NCBI GenBank assembly: GCA_014843695.1
Contig: CM026390.1
Coordinates: forward strand, 51,984,121-52,048,120
Length of the DNA: 64,000 nucleotides
Reading direction: 5' to 3'
Origin: Archivesica marissinica
Lineage: Eukaryota > Mollusca > Bivalvia > Venerida > Vesicomyidae
Shown here: in pieces, positions 47,070 through 58,945 of the stretch
How the letters are laid out: every line of letters starts with the position of its first letter
How positions within the stretch are numbered: the stretch's first letter is position 1
Notes under the pieces: generated by a model
Told to the model about the DNA's origin: nothing
The model's input: the letters and a program-made list of their open reading frames with translations, nothing else
Database searches by the model: none
Program-made: the position numbers and the translations under genes

Positions 47070-49464
47070 ATGATAATTCCCCCTACAGCATATAGATGGC
47101 AAGGCTCCCTACAGCATACATATGGCAAGGCCCCCTACAGCATATATATGGCAAGGCTCCCTACAGCATATAGATGGCAAGGCTCCCTACAGCATATATA
47201 TGACAAGGCCCCCTACAGCATATATATGGCAAGGCCCCCTACAGCATATATATGGCAAGGCTCCCTACAGCATACAGATGGCAAGGCTCCCTACAGCATA
47301 CAGATGGCAAGGCTCCCTACAGCATACAGATGGCAAGGCTCCCTACAGCATACAGATGGCAAGGCCCCTACAGCATATATATGGCAAGGCCCCCTACAGC
47401 ATATATATGGCAAGGCCCCCTACAGCATATATATGGCAAGGCCCCCTACAGCATATATATGGCAAGGCCCCCTACAGCATACAGATGGCAAGGCTCCCTA
47501 CAGCATACAGATGGCAAGGCTCCCTACAGCATACAGATGGCAAGGCCCCCTACAGCATATATATGATAATGCCCCCTACAGCATATATATGGCAAGGCTC
47601 CCTACAGCATACAGATGGCAAGGCCCCCTACAGCATATATATGGCAAGGCCCCCTACAGCATATAGATGGCAAGGCCCCCTACAGCATATATATGGCAAG
47701 GCCCCCTACAGCATACAGATGGCAAGGCCCCCTACAGCATATATATGGCAAGGCCCCCTACAGCATATATATGGCAAGGCTCCCTACAGCATATATATGG
47801 CAAGGCCCCCTACAGCATATATATGGCAAGGCCCCCTACAGCATATATATGGCAAGGCCCCCTACAGCATATAGATGGCAAGGCTCCCTACAGCATATAT
47901 ATGGCAAGGCTCCCTACAGCATATATATGGCAAGGCCCCCTACAGCATATATATGGCAAGGCCCCCTACAGCATATATATGGCAAGGCCCCTACAGCATA
48001 CAGATGGCAAGGCTCCCTACAGCAAGCATACAGATGGCAAGGCTCCCTACAGCATACAGATGGCAAGGCCCCCTACAGCATATATATGGCAAGGCCCCCT
48101 ACATCATATATATGGCAAGGCCCCCTACAGCATATATATGGCAAGGCCCCCTACAGCATATATATGGCAAGGCCCCCTACAGCATACAGATGGCAAGGCT
48201 CCCTACAGCATACAGATGGCAAGGCTCCCTACAGCATACAGATGGCAAGGCCCCCTACAGCATATATGATAATGCCCCCTACAGCATATATATGGCAAAG
48301 CTCCCTACAGCATACAGATGGCAAGGCCCCCTACAGCATATAGATGGCAAGGCCCCCTACAGCATATAGATGGCAAGGCCCCCTACAGCATATATATGGC
48401 AAGGCCCCCTACAGCATATATGGCAAGGCCCCCTACAGCATATAGATGGCAAGGCTCCCTACAGCATATATATGGCAAGGCTCCCTACAGCATATATATG
48501 GCAAGGCCCCCTACAGCATATATATGGCAAGGCCCCCTACAGCATATATATGGCAAGGCCCCCTACAGCATACAGATGGCAAGGCTCCCTACAGCATACA
48601 GATGGCAAGGCTCCCTACAGCATACAGATGGCAAGGCCCCCTACAGCATATATATGGCAAGGCCCCCTACATCATATATATGGCAAGGCCCCCTACAGCA
48701 TATATATGGCAAGGCCCCCTACAGCATATATATGGCAAGGCCCCCTACAGCATACAGATGGCAAGGCTCCCTACAGCATACAGATGGCAAGGCTCCCTAC
48801 AGCATACAGATGGCAAGGCCCCCTACAGCATATATATGATAATGCCCCCTACAGCATATATATGGCAAAGCTCCCTACAGCATACAGATGGCAAGGCCCC
48901 CTACAGCATATAGATGGCAAGGCCCCCTACAGCATATAGATGGCAAGGCCCCCTACAGCATACAGATGGCAAGGCCCCTACAGCATACAGATGGCAAGGC
49001 TCCCTACAGCATATATATGGTAAGGCTCCCTACAGCATATATATGGCAAGGCCCCTACAGCATATAGATGGCAAGGCTCCCTACAGCATATATATGGCAA
49101 GGCTCCCTACAGCATATATATGGCAAGGCCCCCTACAGCATATATATGGCAAGGCCCCCTACAGCATATATATGGCAAGGCCCCCTACAGCATACAGATG
49201 GCAAGGCTCCCTACAGCATATATATGGCAAGGCCCCCTACAGCATACAGATGGCAAGGCCCCTACAGCATATATATGGCAAGGCTCCCTACAGCATATAG
49301 ATGACAAGGCCCCCTACAGCATATATATGACAAGGCCCCCTACAGCATATAGATGACAAGGCCCCCTACAGCATATAGATGACAAGGCCCCCTACAGCAT
49401 ATAGATGACAAGGCCCCCTACAGCATATATATGATAATGCCCCCTACAGCATATAGATGATAAT
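47070..49464 (+). repeat. 26-bp satellite with higher-order structure
   Basis: About 92 units of CCCCCTACAGCATATATATG plus GCAAGG, with TCCCTACAG, ACAGATGG, TAGATGG and ATGATAATG variants. A block carrying the rare ACATCATATA variant at 48101 recurs at 48669 (offset about 568 bp) along with flanking variants, including the GGCAAAGCTCC unit. Long open frames in all three plus frames are read-through. Confidence 0.96.
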
Positions 49465-49487
49465 GCATGGCTGCAGAAAGAGAAATT

Positions 49488-51112
49488 ATATATTGTACAG
49501 CATGAGGATGTTATATATTGTACAGCATGAGGATGTTATATATTGTACAGCATGAGGATGTTATATATTGTACAGCATGAGGATGTTATATGTTGTACAG
49601 CATGCGGATGTTATATATTGTACAGTATGAGGATGTTATATATTGTTGAGCATGGGGATGTTATATATTGTACAGCATGAGGATGTTATATGTTGTACAG
49701 CATGAGGATGTTATATATTGTACAGCATGAGGATGTTATATATTGTACAGCATGAGGATGTTATATATTGTACAGCAGGAGGATGTTATATATTGTACAG
49801 CATGAGGATGTTATATATTGTACAGCATGAGTATGTTATATATGGTACAGCATGAGGATGTTATATATTGTACAGCATGAGTATGTTATATATTGTACAG
49901 CATGAGGATGTTATATGTTGTACAGCATGAGGATGTTATATATTGTACAGCATGAGGATGTTATATATTGTACAGCATGAGGATGTTATATATTGTACAG
50001 CATGAGGATGTTATATATTGTACAGCAGGAGGATGTTATATATTGTACAGCATTAGTATGTTATATATGGTACAGCAGGAGGATGTTATATATTGTACTG
50101 CAGGAGGATGTTATATATTGTACAGCATGAGGATGGTATATATTGTACAGCATGAGTATGTTATATATGGTACAGCAGGAGGATGTTATATATTGTACAG
50201 TATGAGGATGTTATATATTGTACAGCCGGAGGATGTTATATATTGTACAGCATGAGGATGTTATATATTGTACAGCATGAGGATGTTATATATTGTACAG
50301 CATGAGGATGTTATATATTGTACAGCATGAGGATGTTATATAGTGTACAGCATGAGGATGTTATATATTGTACAGCATGAGTATGTTATATATGGTACAG
50401 CAGGAGGATGTTATATATTGTATAGCATGAGGATGTTATATATTGTACAGCCGGAGGATGTTATATATTGTACAGCATGAGTATGTTATATATTGTACAG
50501 CATGAGGATGTTATATATTGTACAGCAGGAGGATGTTATATATTGTACAGCATGAGTATGTTATATATGGTACAGCAGGAGGATGTTATATATTGTACAG
50601 TATGAGGATGTTATATATTGTACAGCATGAGTATGTTATATATTGTACAGCATGAGGATGTTATATATTGTACAGCATGAGGATGTTATATATTGTACAG
50701 CATGAGTATGTTATATATGGTACAGCAGGAGGATGTTATATATTGTACAGCATGAGTATGTTATATATTGTACAGCATGAGGATGTTATATATTGTACAG
50801 CATGAGTATGTTATATATGGTACAGCAGGAGGATGTTATATATTGTACAGCATGAGGATGTTATATATTGTTCAGCCGGAGGATGTTATATATTGTACAG
50901 CATGAGTATGTTATATATGGTACAGCAGGAGGATGTTATATATTGTATAGCATGAGTATGTTATATATGGTACAGCATGAGTATGTTATATATGGTACAG
51001 CACAGGAGGATGTTATATATGGTACAGCATGAGGATGTTATATATTGTACAGTATGAGGATGTTATATATTGTACAGCATGAGGATGTTATATATTGTAC
51101 AGTATGAGGATG
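49488..51112 (+). repeat. 25-bp satellite up to the SAM1 donor
   Basis: About 65 units of TTATATATTGTACAGCATGA plus GGATG, with GAGTATG, CAGGAGG and GGTACAG variants. It ends about 10 nt from the Caskin donor at 51121. Confidence 0.96.
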
Positions 51113-51121
51113 TCTGCTTAC

Positions 51122-51232
51122 CTGAGGAGTCATATGTGTGATAGTAGGCATATCATAGCCGGCCGTCATGAAGTTCTGATAGTATTCCTCATAGTTGAGA
51201 TCCCTCAGCCAGGCCCGCAGCACTTCATGGTC
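51122..51232 (-). CDS. CASKIN: Caskin exon: first half of SAM domain 1
   Basis: This 111-nt exon (37 codons, phase 0/0) has a TTACTTACAG acceptor and a GTAAG donor. It encodes helices 1-3 of a SAM domain: EVLRAWLRDLNYEEYYQNF, then AGYDMPTITHMTPQ. The WL...L..YY..F..AGYD..TI..MTP pattern is the one I know from Caskin SAM1 (AGYDVPTISRMTPEDL in vertebrates). Caskin is a neuronal scaffold whose tandem SAM domains self-associate into filaments and bind LAR-type receptor phosphatases; that is family knowledge. The exon is an island between two unrelated satellites: the 22-bp array starts at the acceptor and the 25-bp array ends about 10 nt beyond the donor. Confidence 0.93.
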
Positions 51233-51234
51233 CT

Positions 51235-51576
51235 GTAAGTAATATAACATTTCCATGTAAGTAATATAACATTTCCATGTAAGTAATATAACATTTCCAT
51301 GTAAGTAATATAACATTTCCAAGTAAGTAATATAACATCTCCAAGTAAGTAATATAACATTTCCAAGTAAGTAATATAACATTTCCAAGTAAGTAATATA
51401 ACATTTCCAGTAAGTAATAACATTCCATGTAAGTAATATCATTTCCGTAAGTAATATAACATTTCATAAGTAATATAACATTTCCAAGTAAGTAATATAA
51501 CATTCCAAGTAAGTAATATAACATTTCCAAGTAAGTAATATAACATTTCCAAGTAAGTAATATAACATTTCCAAGT
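51235..51576 (+). repeat. 22-bp satellite starting at the SAM1 acceptor
   Basis: About 15 units of GTAAGTAATATAACATTTCC plus AT or AA. The first unit overlaps the Caskin acceptor. In transcript sense, the acceptor TATATTACTTACAG is the repeat word TATATTACTTACAT changed at its last base. Confidence 0.95.
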
Positions 51577-52369
51577 ACTACCTCACAAACTTGTTAATAT
51601 AAGGTTTTACTGTGACACATGATATCTTACATGTAACAAACCCGTGATTAACAACAGGTTGCTTTATTAAACAGTAAAATGTTATTGGCCTTATATTTAG
51701 TTCCCCTCAAATTAGGCCCTTTCCCTCCACACCCTTTCGGCCGTATTTGCATCATAACGATGATCAGATACTCTGACACTGCATACATGTACATTCAAAT
51801 TTAAAATGAGAACACATAACATAATTATACAAGACATTTTATAATGAGAAAACACATGCAATATTCAAGCAACCCAATCTCTACAGTCGCACATCTTCTC
51901 CAGAAGTATCTGGTTAAATCTATGCTTTACTGAAAATTAAATGAATCATTTATCAATATAGAAGCTCTCTGTTTGAGCCTCAATGAAAATTGATTGCTGC
52001 CTCTAATTACCTCACCAGATAAATATCAGATTGTCTCCACAGTAAGTTCTAAGCTAATCATCCAATCATTTCTTGTAAAACACATACAACTATTATAGTT
52101 GCTTCATTGATTGATCTGCCTTTGAATGAGCTTTTAGACAAGATACATCACAAGCTGCTAGGTGAACAAGCATATTTGTTGAATTGGTATCCCCCCCCCC
52201 GCTGAATATGACCCTTTAACGGGGACAGACAAACCAAAAACCACTAAACCTATATCGAGCGTAAACATTTGTTTAGGTTTTTAAATTAAATAAAAGAGGG
52301 CATATAGTATGTACATGTATGTATGTATATTATTAAGCTATGTTGTATGTTGTATTTATTGTTAACTCA
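51577..52369. other. Caskin intron, no recognisable feature
   Basis: Includes a C10 run near 52192. No exon, array or element recognised. Confidence 0.5.
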
Positions 52370-52745
52370 AGGGGAGTAACTCTGGTCAGATCGGCAGGGG
52401 ATAACACACAATGGTGATATATGTTTTAATTTTTAAGTTTTATGGCATTACGGTTAATTGGTGATGGTGAAAATATTGAACTTTTAATCAATCCGAGGGC
52501 AATACCTCTGGTGTCACTATTGCAATTTGGGTCAGACTTGCTGTTAAGTTTGATGATATTCCATATAGCGGTTACTTAGTAATGGCCAATTTATTGACTA
52601 TGTAATCAATTAAAGGGCCATTACTCTGGTGCTACTGACCCGGTGCGGACACAGTTATATGTGCGCAATGATGGACAGACGGACGGTCAACGCCAAACCA
52701 ATATCCCCATCCGAGATACTTTGGATCGGCGGGGAATAATAACAT
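52370..52745 (+). repeat. Dispersed repeat of the type seen in bivalves
   Basis: Three spaced words, GGGGAGTAACTCTGGT, GGGCAATACCTCTGGT and GGGCCATTACTCTGGT, lie about 120 nt apart. They are followed by GATGGACAGACGGACGGTCA and ACGCCAAACCAATATCCCC. I associate these words with abundant old repeats in bivalve genomes (recall, not a search). Confidence 0.5.
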
Positions 52746-52869
52746 GCTATACACATCATCCTATAATTATAGTCCCTATCATAGATTTATAAAATATTGC
52801 TACAAACAGCAACCAATGTGTTCTGAACATGCCATTTACACTAACATTTCCCAGTTCCAACTTTTTTAT

Positions 52870-53022
52870 GATCGCCCAGAATCTAACAAGGCATTTAAAT
52901 TCCACGTTGCCTCTTCTCTCTCACTCGTGGCGATGGATTCCATCAGGAAGGTCTCGAGAGGGATTAATATAAGTCGTAAGAATTTGTTTCGCAGTCGAGC
53001 TAAAATAAATTTGTATAAACTA
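52870..53022 (+). mobile_element. SINE (family B), plus orientation
   Basis: Contains AAATTCCACGTTGCCTCTTC, GGTCTCGAGAGGGATTAATA and the tail CGCAGTCGAGCTAAAATAAA, matching the reverse complement of 17104-17268. The 5' border is approximate. Confidence 0.72.
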
Positions 53023-54419
53023 AACTAACAAAGTGATGACACTATCCTCTAGATTGATCCTGATAGCTCCATTGTGGTCCTATTGCCAGGTAGAGTTTGT
53101 TAGTAATGTACACCAAATCTATTTCATAAGATTCTACTGTGAACTCTACCCTATATTTTTATTCAATTACAGGCTTACATCACTGCACAATCTCACTAAA
53201 GTACCCATCTTTTCTACACTAAGATCCCACGATCACCATCTTCTGGAAAAACTAATTTCCAATAGCGCTGTTTGTATATCAACAAAATGAGCAAATCAGC
53301 TTATCTCTCAAAACATCCTGATGGAGTAATCTTAGCATTTTTCAAAGAAGGCATGACTGCATATAATGCATTTATCAATGACAATGTGTTTCCTAGGCGT
53401 TGGTTCCACATAACCATCTTCCTACGTGTTACATTAAATAGATGAGACTATACAACAATGTTACAAGGCTGCTTGCTGCCATGTTCCATGTCATGAAAAT
53501 AACAAATGTGTGTTAATTAATTAACCTTTAGTTGTTGGGACGATTTGAATGAAATGTCAAAATAAGAAAAATATTACACATTTGTTTTCTGCTCATTTCA
53601 CTTACAGCATGCTAAAGGTTAATCGCAGTATGGGATCTGTCAGCTGGATAAATATCTGCTAAATATTCTACTTCTACTTTAGATTTTCAAATTCTTGAAA
53701 GCAAGTCTCTGGCTAGCACAAAGCTACTCAATGTAGACAGACCTGGGCACACACCATGTTGTCAAACCTCAATAGCCAAGAACTTGAGGAATTGATTAAA
53801 TCACACTGCACTGTGTGGAGTGTAGTGGTAAATATGCATGTGTGTTTCTTCGCAATGTAACATTGAAGTTCTTAGAATTTCTTTTCCGATTTTTAATTAT
53901 TGTGTACCCCATGTGATGCTTGGCTAATTGTGCTTAATCAGACATTTCTGATGAAAAGATATGAAATTATTAAGATTTGGTAAACAGATGTAGATGCAAA
54001 CATGAAGATTTTGAATAACTCAAATATCATACTAGATTGATGTGTACAAATAAAAACAGCCTTATAAAATGATGTTGATTGACTACACGATCTAAACCTT
54101 ACCAGTTCTTACACACAAAGTACAGTGCAATAACAGATGTTGAGCAATTGTAGCTATCTAGTTAGGTCAGGTCAAACTGAATTAAAACAGCCATCAAACT
54201 TCCCTTTGTTCTTACCTAACTTATCTCTACTACCTATTGTCAATTATGTCCAATTAACATCAGCAACTTCCACTAACGCCCATTAAGTTCTCCTGTAGGC
54301 AGTGCAAGCATAGTTGTTGTATGTTTTCCATCAACACCACACAAGTTGTTGGGCCTTTCTCATGTACAGTTTATGATTGCCAAATGTGCTATGGATATTT
54401 CTTATATTTTACACAACAA
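53023..54419. other. Caskin intron, no recognisable feature
   Basis: Single-copy-looking sequence. An 85-codon open frame at 53033-53290 has no recognisable domain. Confidence 0.5.
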
Positions 54420-55146
54420 TAAACCTTGCTGGATATTACATTGTTTTGCACAATCTTGTTGGACATTACATTGTTCTGCACAATCTTGTTGGACATTACA
54501 TTGTTCTGCACAATCTTGTTGGACATTACATTGTTCTGCACAGTCTTGTTGGACATTACATTGTTCTGCACAATCTTGTTGGACCTTACATCCTTCTGCA
54601 CAATCTTGTTGGACCTTACATCCTTCTGCACAATCTTGTTGGACCGTACATCCTTCTGCACAATCTTGTTGGACATTACATGGTTCTGCACAATCTTTTT
54701 GGACCGTACATACTTCTGCACAATCGTGTTGGACCTTACATACTTCTGCACAATCTTGTTGGACAGTACATCCTTCTGCACAATCGTGTTGGACCTTACA
54801 TACTTCTGCACAATCTTGTTGGACAGTACATCCTTCTGCACAATCTTGTTGGACCTCACATACTTCTGCACAATCTTGTTGGACCGTAAATACTTCTGCA
54901 CAATCTTGTTGGACCGTACATACTTCTGCACAATCTTGTTGGACCGTACATCCTTCTGCACAATCTTGTTGGACAGTACATTGTTCTGCATAATCTTGTT
55001 GGATATTACATTGTTCTGCACAATCTTGTTGGACCGTACATCCTTCTGTACAATCTTGTTGGACCGTACATCCTTCTGTACAATCTTGTTGGAACGTACA
55101 TACTTCTGTACAACCTTGTTGGACCGTACATCCTTCTGCACAATCT
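54420..55146 (+). repeat. 30-bp satellite, about 24 copies
   Basis: Units of CTGCACAATCTTGTTGGACA plus TTACATTGTT. The 30-bp period produces open frames of 215-275 codons in three readings on both strands; no coding evidence. Confidence 0.96.
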
Positions 55147-55661
55147 GTTTGAGAACTTCTAATCTATATTGCCCAAATTCTACCTTCAACCGAGGTAACA
55201 GTTTTCTTCAAACTAACCAAAATTTGTTTTCAATGATGGCAATTAAATATTAGACATCTAGTGTAAAAGGACTATGGTGAAAATGTGAATGCACTGGCTG
55301 TCACCAGTTACGTCAAATATATATATTTTAATCATGCAAACATACAATTTAGGTTATTATACAATAATTCTGGATATAAAAAACAACATTAAATGATGAA
55401 AATAGTTAATGTATATTTCCCTGGTGAAGAAGAATACATTTTATATGCAAGGAAAGATATCCATCATGTGATATTACAATTCTGATGGGTACTTCCGTCC
55501 CTCAGGGCGGCAGTTTTAGTGGGAGTTTCTAGAGATCTTAGTTCCTGCCAAGACAGTTAGTCAATACACATATCTACCTTGAGAGGGTCCCGATTCCTTA
55601 AATTCCTTATAATGTTTTTCACGAATATTCAAACATTTCCTCATTTTGTTGACATGGACCC
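55147..55661. other. Caskin intron, no recognisable feature
   Basis: No exon, RNA gene or array recognised. Confidence 0.5.
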
Positions 55662-57490
55662 AAACCTCATGTGCATGCCAGAGCCCCAAACCTCATGTGC
55701 ATGTCAGAGCCTCAAACCCAAACCTCATGTGCATGTCAGAGCCCTAAACCCAAACCTCATGTGCATGCCAGAGCCCCAAACCTCATGTGCATGTCAGAGC
55801 CTCAAACCCAAACCTCATGTGCATGTCAGAGCCCTAAACCAAAACCTCATATGCATGTCAGAGCCTCAAACCCAAACCTCATGTGCATGTCAGAGCCCTA
55901 AACCCAAACCTCATGTGCATGTCAGAGCCCCAAACCCAAACCTCATATGCATGTCACAGCCCCAAACCCAAACCTCATGTGCATGTCACAGCCTCAAACC
56001 CAAACCTCATGTGCATGTCACAGCCTCAAACCCAAACCTCATGTGCATGTCACAGCCTCAAACCCAAACCTCATGTGCATGTCAGAGCCTCAAACCCAAA
56101 CCTCATATGCATGTCACAGCCTCAAACCCAAACCTCATGTGCATGTCAGAGCCTCAAACCCAAACCTCATATGCATGTCACAGCCTCAAACCCAAACCTC
56201 ATATGCATGTCACAGCCTCAAACCAAAACCTCATGTGCATGTCACAGCCTCAAACCTCATGTGCATGTCACAGCCTCAAACCCAAACCTCATGTGCATGT
56301 CACAGCCTCAAACCCAAACCTCATGTGCATGTCACAGCCTCAAACCTCATGTGCATGTCACAGCCTCAAACCCAAACCTCATGTGCATGTCACAGCCCCA
56401 AACCTCATGTGCATGTCACAGCCTCAAACCTCATGTGCATGTCACAGCCTCAAACCTCATGTGCATGTCACAGCCTCAAACCTCATGTGCATGTCAGAGC
56501 CTCAAACCTCATGTGCATGTCACAGCCTCAAACCCAAACCTCATGTGCATGTCACAGCCTCAAACCTCATGTGCATGTCACAGCCTCAAACCCAAACCTC
56601 ATGTGCATGTCAGAGCCTCAAACCCAAACCTCATGTGCATGTCACAGCATCAAACCTCATGTGCATGTCACAGCCTCAAACCCAAACCTCATGTGCATGT
56701 CACAGCCTCAAACCTCATGTGCATGTCACAGCCTCAAACCTCATGTGCATGTCACAGCCTCAAACCTCATGTGCATGTCACAGCCTCAAACCCAAACCTC
56801 ATGTGCATGTCACAGCCTCAAACCTCATGTGCATGTCAGAGCCTCAAACCCAAACCTCATGTGCATGTCACAGCCTCAAACCCAAACCTCATGTGCATGT
56901 CACAGCCTCAAACCTCATGTGCATGTCAGAGCCTCAAACCCAAACCTCATGTGCATGTCAGAGCCTCAAACCCAAACCTCATGTGCATGTCACAGCCTCA
57001 AACCTCATGTGCATGTCAGAGCCTCAAACCCAAACCTCATGTGCATGTCACAGCCTCAAACCTCATGTGCATGTCACAGCCTCAAACCTCATGTGCATGT
57101 CACAGCCTCAAACCTCATGTGCATGTCACAGCCTCAAACCAAAACCTCATGTGCATGTCACAGCCTCAAACCCAAACCTCATATGCATGTCACAGCCTCA
57201 AACCCAAACCTCATGTGCATGTCAGAGCCCCAAACCTCATGTGCATGTCACAGCCCCAAACCTCATGTGCATGTCACAGCCCTAAACCTCATGTGCATGT
57301 CAGAGCCCCAAACCTCATGTGCATGTCACAGCCTCAAACCTCATGTGCATGTCACAGCCTCAAACCTCATGTGCATGTCACAGCCTCAAACCTCATGTGC
57401 ATGTCACAGCCTCAAACCTCATGTGCATGTCAGAGCCCCAAACCTCATGTGCATGTCAGAGCCTCAAACCCAAACCTCATATGCATGTCA
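55662..57490 (+). repeat. 26/32-bp satellite
   Basis: Units of CCTCATGTGCATGTCACAGC plus CTCAAA, each with or without an extra CCCAAA. Substitution CACAGC to CAGAGC is frequent. Open frames over 500 codons result from absence of stops in the unit and are not genes. Confidence 0.97.
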
Positions 57491-58296
57491 GTTGCTTCAA
57501 CGGGATAAATCTAGTCTACATTGCACCTGAGCAACAAATGAATGATATTTCCTTAGCCTTTATATGACTCATACCCTGGTCTAGTTGTACAATTATCTGG
57601 CCATCTTAGGAGTATTCTGTCTAGACTACCCATTGATTTTAATTACTTTGAAGGCATTAATCTGTGATCCACCTCATTTCCATAATTGTTATAGATATGG
57701 AACAATAGTACTTATGTATACAAACCATCCATGCTAGTTATTATGAGGGGAAAAAGGGTTCTTTCTGACATTTCTTATTTAGCCATGTAGATATATCTAT
57801 ATGTAAGAATCTGGTTGGTGCAGAGGTTAATGGATTTGAGGAAAATATGTTCTAGATTTATGCCGCACTCGTAGGAAAGAAATGTCGCTGCAAGCTATAT
57901 CGTTGTAGTGTCTCTTGTAACATTGGTGACTGTCAGATTCTTTTGAACCCTCTGCATGCTATCAGTGAAAATAACGGTCAAATATGACATGCAATTTCAG
58001 TGTGTAGTAGCAACACAATAATAATGAAATTGCATGTCATATTGCCTACGACACACTTCTAATGAAATTGCATGTCATATTGCCTACGACACACTTCTAA
58101 TGTAATATCTCATGTGATGTGCAAAATAGGTCACAGAATTATTCAGCAATCTATGTGATGTGCTTAATATGTCCTAGAAATTTGGCACCATATTTTAGGA
58201 TGCAGTAAATAGGTCATAGGCATAAATATACTGCTCGGGGATATTGCTGTGGCCTAGGTTTGGTACGTTGCAATATAATTATGTAAGACATTTTAC
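57491..58296. other. Caskin intron with a short duplication
   Basis: At about 58025-58101 a 38-bp unit (AATGAAATTGCATGTCATAT, then TGCCTACGACACACTTCT) occurs twice. An inverted partner ATGACATGCAATTTCA lies near 57985. The rest shows nothing recognisable. Confidence 0.65.
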
Positions 58297-58491
58297 CGGA
58301 ACACCAGCTTGGAAGAGTTCCGCCACGTTGATCTGACTAGAATAGCCGCTCTCCTCGAGTCGATCTAGGCTGCCCACACTGGAGCTGGAAGTACTGTGGT
58401 AGCTCTGCCTTGACGACACTCCGCTCTCATAACTTGTACCCGATAATCTGTACTGATTGTTCACCTGTACATTCACATAGTTGTGATGAAC
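58297..58491 (-). CDS. CASKIN: Caskin exon: Ser-rich linker before SAM1
   Basis: This 195-nt exon (65 codons, phase 0 at both ends) is bounded by a TTGCAG acceptor and a GTAAAA donor on the minus strand. It encodes a polar, Ser-rich linker starting VHHNYVNVQVNNQYRL, with SSSSVGSLDRLEESGYSSQ in the middle and ending AELFQAGVP. It joins in frame to the SAM1 exon at 51232. In Caskins this position lies between the SH3 domain and the first SAM domain. The YVNV tetrapeptide fits the pTyr-x-Asn consensus of Grb2-type SH2 ligands; a binding role is inference. No ankyrin or SH3 exon was found upstream within the window, so the N-terminal half should lie beyond 64 kb. Assignment rests on splice phase and on the downstream exons, since the linker itself is poorly conserved. 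Confidence 0.85.
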
Positions 58492-58566
58492 CTGCAAGAA
58501 CAGAAACAGATGCTACATAAATAACCTTCAGTCAAACTAACACCTGTCAAATAAATTATAATTAGA

Positions 58567-58945
58567 TTAAGCATACATGCCCTGGACATTCAAACAAACT
58601 AAGAGATGATACATAAATAGCATGGCCTGGACATTCAAACAAACTAAGAGATGATACATAAATAGCATGGCCTGGACATTCAAACAAACTAAGAGATGAT
58701 ACATAAATAGCATGGCCTGGACATTCAAACAAACTAAGAGATGATATATAAATAGCATGGCCTGGACATTCAAACAAACTAAGAGATGATACATAAATAG
58801 CATGGCCTGGACATTCAAACAAACTAAGAGATGATACATAAATAGCATGCCCTGGACATTCAAACAAACTAAGAGATGATACATAAATAGCATGGCCTGG
58901 ACATTCAAACAAACTAAGAGATGATATATAAATAGCATGGCCTAA
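58567..58945 (+). repeat. 45-bp tandem repeat, about 8.4 copies
   Basis: Units of CATGGCCTGGACATTCAAAC, AAACTAAGAGATGATACATA and AATAG. The array begins about 75 nt upstream of the Caskin acceptor at 58492. Minus-strand open frames are due to the 45-bp period. Confidence 0.95.

Noticed and set aside
47070..51112. CRISPR-like arrays of short direct repeats
   Set aside because: Units are contiguous without unique spacers, and the context is a eukaryotic intron. These are minisatellites.
54346..55253. Open frames of 170-275 codons on both strands
   Set aside because: The 30-bp repeat period maintains the frame on both strands; nothing else supports coding.
55579..57530. Three overlapping open frames over 500 codons with His/Cys-containing repeats (CMSQPQTSCACHSLKP type)
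   Set aside because: All three plus frames are open because the unit has no stop codon in any of them. No start context, splice context or homology; the array lies in a Caskin intron on the opposite strand.
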